Origin: UBA7378 sp049611805 | GTDB taxonomy: Bacteria; Pseudomonadota; Alphaproteobacteria; RS24 | Direction of reading: 5' to 3' | DNA: 64,000 bases | Assembly: GCA_049611805.1 (NCBI GenBank) | Contig: JBMZAX010000002.1 | Span: 1 to 64,000 of the forward strand | Shown here: positions 61,678 to 64,000 of the stretch, piece after piece | Numbering within the stretch: the first letter of the stretch is position 1 | How the letters are laid out: every line of letters begins with the position of its first letter | Program-made: the position numbers and the translations under genes | The notes under the pieces: generated by a model | Seen by the model: the letters and a program-made list of their open reading frames with translations, nothing else | The model's database searches: none | What the model was told of the DNA's origin: nothing

Positions 61678-63096
61678 TCAGGCGTTTGCGAAATCGCGAA
61701 TATCGGCAAAATGGCCGGTCACGGCAGCGGCTGCGGCCATGGCCGGCGATACGAGATGCGTGCGTCCGCCGCGCCCCTGTCGGCCCTCAAAATTGCGGTT
61801 GGAAGTTGACGCGCAACGCTCGCCCGGTGCCAGCTTGTCGGCGTTCATCGCCAGACACATCGAGCATCCCGGCTCGCGCCATTCAAAACCGGCGGCTTTG
61901 AAAATGGCGTCCAGCCCCTCGGCCTCGGCCTGTTGTTTCACAAGCCCCGACCCCGGCACCACCATGGCCGACACATTTGCCGCCACCTGACGGCCTTCGG
62001 CAATTTTTGCCGCGGCGCGCAAATCTTCAATGCGGCTATTGGTGCATGAGCCGATGAAAACGCGGTCGATTGAAATATCCTGCATTTTCGTGCCCGCACT
62101 CAGCCCCATATAATCAAGCGCGCGCGCCACGGCGCGGCGCTGGCCTTCATCTTCAATCGCTGCCGGATCGGGCACCTGACCTTCGATGGACACCACATCC
62201 TGCGGGCTGGTGCCCCAAGTTACCAGCGGCGGCAGATTGGCGGCATCAATGGTAATTTCGCGGTCGAACACCGCATCATCATCCGATTTCAGCGTGCGCC
62301 AGTAAGCAACAGCTGCCTCCCATGCCTCACCCGACGGTGCTTTGGCGCGGCCTTCCAGAAAGGCGAAGGTTTTTTCATCCGGTGCCACTAATCCTGCGCG
62401 CGCACCGGCTTCGATCGACATATTGCACAGCGTCATGCGCCCTTCCATTGACAGGGCTTCAATGGCCGGGCCGGCATATTCCAGCACACAGCCCGTGCCG
62501 CCGGCGGTGCCAATTTCGCCGATAATCGCCAGCGCAATATCCTTGGCGGTCACATGCGACGGCGCGTCACCGACGACATTAATGCGGAAATTTTTTGCCT
62601 TTGTCTGGATAAGCGTTTGTGTGGCCAGCACATGCTCGACCTCCGAGGTGCCAATGCCATGGGCCAGCGCGCCAAACGCACCATGCGTGGAGGTGTGGCT
62701 GTCGCCGCACACAATGGTCAGCCCCGGCAGGGTGAAGCCCTGCTCCGGCCCGGCCACATGAACAATGCCCTGGCGAATGTCATCCATCGCCAGATATTCG
62801 ATGCCGAACTCGGCGCAATTGGCTTCCAGCGTTTCGATTTGCAGCTTGCTTTCGGGGTCTTCAATCGCCGCCAAGCCGCCTGAGCGATCCGTGGTCGGAA
62901 TATTGTGGTCGGCCACGGCCAGCGTTTTGTGCGGCGCGCGCGGGCGACGCCCGGCCATGCGCAGGCCTTCAAAGGCTTGCGGGCTGGTGACTTCATGCAC
63001 CAGATGGCGGTCAATATATAAAAGGCAATTTCCGTCCTCTTGTGCGGACACAAGATGGGCCTGCCAGATTTTATCGTATAATGTGGTTCCGGACAT
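61678..63096 (-). CDS. leuC: 3-isopropylmalate dehydratase large subunit
   Basis: Aconitase-like subunit of 472 residues with a 4Fe-4S cluster. Cluster ligands are in GSCTNSRIEDLR (about residue 350) and CSMCLAMN (about 413). The substrate region includes VCGDSHTSTHGAFG. GAGG five bases before ATG 63096 decides against the TTG at 63099. leuC-leuD-leuB-asd form one operon downstream of rplS. Confidence 0.97.
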   Translation of the reverse strand: MSGTTLYDKIWQAHLVSAQEDGNCLLYIDRHLVHEVTSPQAFEGLRMAGRRPRAPHKTLAVADHNIPTTDRSGGLAAIEDPESKLQIETLEANCAEFGIEYLAMDDIRQGIVHVAGPEQGFTLPGLTIVCGDSHTSTHGAFGALAHGIGTSEVEHVLATQTLIQTKAKNFRINVVGDAPSHVTAKDIALAIIGEIGTAGGTGCVLEYAGPAIEALSMEGRMTLCNMSIEAGARAGLVAPDEKTFAFLEGRAKAPSGEAWEAAVAYWRTLKSDDDAVFDREITIDAANLPPLVTWGTSPQDVVSIEGQVPDPAAIEDEGQRRAVARALDYMGLSAGTKMQDISIDRVFIGSCTNSRIEDLRAAAKIAEGRQVAANVSAMVVPGSGLVKQQAEAEGLDAIFKAAGFEWREPGCSMCLAMNADKLAPGERCASTSNRNFEGRQGRGGRTHLVSPAMAAAAAVTGHFADIRDFANA

Positions 63097-63114
63097 CAAT
63101 GCCTCTCTGTCTTC

Positions 63115-63131
63115 CCGGGGGTCACCCCCGG
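63115..63131 (-). promoter_or_regulatory. Strong GC hairpin between rplS and leuC
   Basis: CCGGGGG-TCA-CCCCCGG is a perfect 7-bp stem with a three-base loop. No T run follows on the minus strand, so it is not a textbook terminator of rplS. It ends 19 bases before the leuC start and may act as a leader hairpin or a weak or rho-aided stop. Confidence 0.45.
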
Positions 63132-63164
63132 TCTGTTTGGGGTGGGCCGCCTTGGGAGGAAAGA

Positions 63165-63608
63165 TCAGGCGTCGGCGCTAACGCCGGAATCCTCCTGGGC
63201 AGCCGGTGGAATTGTATCGGCCGCGGCCGTCGGGGTTTCTTTGCCCGTTTTCAGACGGCGTTCCGCAATACGCGCCGCCTTACCTGTAAGCCCACGCAAA
63301 TAATAAAGTTTCGCACGCCGCACACGACCGCGCCGCACCACTTCAATATTGGCAACAAGCGGGCTGTAAATCGGAAACACCCGCTCAACGCCCTCGCCAT
63401 AGGAAATTTTACGCACGGTGAAGTTTTCGTTCAAACCGCCGCCCGAACGCGCAATGCACACGCCTTCAAAGGCCTGCACGCGCTCGCGCGAACCCTCGAT
63501 CACCTTCACATTGACCTTGACCGTATCGCCCGGCTGGAAATCCGGAATGGATTTTTCCGCCTCAATTGCGGCGATTTGCTCTTTTTCAATCTCATCAATC
63601 AGGTTCAT
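63165..63608 (-). CDS. rplS: 50S ribosomal protein L19
   Basis: Large-subunit protein of 147 residues at the 30S-50S interface. The core PDFQPGDTVKVNVKVIEGSRER and RGRVRRAKLYYLRGLTGKAARI is canonical (quoted in part), and a variable tail follows residue 125. GAGG ahead of ATG 63608 supports that start over a longer frame to 63689. It follows trmD, as usual. Confidence 0.97.
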   Translation of the reverse strand: MNLIDEIEKEQIAAIEAEKSIPDFQPGDTVKVNVKVIEGSRERVQAFEGVCIARSGGGLNENFTVRKISYGEGVERVFPIYSPLVANIEVVRRGRVRRAKLYYLRGLTGKAARIAERRLKTGKETPTAAADTIPPAAQEDSGVSADA

Positions 63609-63725
63609 GGCTATAACCTCAAAGCGGGCATACCCGCCGACAGCTTTTTCAAGATGGCGTGACGTAGCACTAAACGGGGCTTTTGTCACCCCTTCAATCG
63701 GTTTTTTTGACGATAAAGCACCCGT

Positions 63726-64000
63726 TTAGCCGCTTTTTTCGTCATCCGGCTTTTTCGGCGCGGCTGACGGATTGCGTGCGACAAACCGCGCCCATAAATC
63801 GGGCCGCCGCGCGGCGGTAATTTCATGCGCCCTCGCGCGCCGCCAGGCGGCAATGTCACCATGATTGCCGGAGGTCAAAATGGCCGGAATATCGCGCCCC
63901 TGCCAGCTTGCGGGCCGGGTATATTGGGGATATTCGAGCAAATCATCGGTGAAACTTTCCTCATCATGCGAGGCCGACGAGCCCATCACCCCCGGCAACA
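63726..64000 (-). CDS. trmD: tRNA (guanine-37-N1)-methyltransferase, C-terminal part
   Basis: Only the last 90 or so codons are in the window; the gene continues past base 64000. The C-terminal domain of TrmD is recognisable by LPGVMGSSASHDEESF, EYPQYTRPASWQGRDIP and ILTSGNHGDIAAWRR. The enzyme makes m1G37 in tRNAs and prevents frameshifting. The order trmD-rplS is conserved in bacteria. Confidence 0.95.
   Translation of the reverse strand, partial: LPGVMGSSASHDEESFTDDLLEYPQYTRPASWQGRDIPAILTSGNHGDIAAWRRARAHEITAARRPDLWARFVARNPSAAPKKPDDEKSG

Overview
The window is a gene-dense stretch (about 94% coding by eye, high GC) of an alphaproteobacterial chromosome. The evidence is gene order: rplU-rpmA-obgE-proB-proA-nadD-rsfS-rlmH-envC-ctpA-rppH, priA next to atpHAGDC, lpdA-odhB-sucA-sucD-sucC-mdh-zapE, sdhCDAB, and trmD-rplS-leuC-leuD-leuB-asd are all typical of that class. 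Two bacterial cytochromes P450, an SDR dehydrogenase and a mesaconyl-CoA hydratase-like gene suggest an aerobic heterotroph able to attack lipids or hydrocarbons. Genus and species cannot be named from this sequence.

Layout. 1-4332: yejABEF peptide ABC transporter (yejA cut by the window edge). 4342-8710, minus strand: P450, SDR, M17 aminopeptidase and NlpC/P60 hydrolase, closely packed. 8711-9095: control region between the P450 and thiC, with two divergent promoter candidates, a TPP riboswitch and two sets of short tandem repeats. 9096-11018: thiC. 11054-12512: an AT-richer two-gene cassette encoding an 86-residue protein of unknown function and a fusion of a NERD nuclease-like domain to a family-1-like uracil-DNA glycosylase domain. 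12571-16305: second P450, a small membrane protein, tRNA-Ser with a decayed upstream copy, nnrU and an MDR oxidoreductase. 16405-19901: three surface-glycan genes. 20049-31045: ribosomal protein genes, GTPase, proline and NAD synthesis, ribosome silencing and methylation, cell-envelope proteases, RNA pyrophosphohydrolase, a 2OG-type oxygenase and purU. 31042-35834: ATP synthase F1 operon with a very short epsilon subunit. 36055-39955: priA, transaldolase, xerC. 39974-55867: TCA-cycle block (lpdA to sdhC) interrupted by an MBL-fold hydrolase, zapE and an aqpS-arsC arsenic pair. 55963-57953: mesaconyl-CoA hydratase and CitE-like lyase. 58010-64000: pyridoxal kinase, asd-leuBDC, rplS and the end of trmD.

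Most of the window is core metabolism: 2-oxoglutarate dehydrogenase, succinyl-CoA synthetase, succinate dehydrogenase and malate dehydrogenase feed the respiratory chain that drives the ATP synthase. The accessory material is concentrated between 7.4 and 20 kb. The best candidate for something undescribed is the NERD-uracil-DNA-glycosylase fusion with its translationally coupled small partner. It retains nuclease-type acidic/Lys residues and a near-complete glycosylase active site, and its composition suggests horizontal acquisition. Base-excision defence against foreign DNA is an inference, not shown by the sequence. No transposase, CRISPR array or prophage gene was seen.
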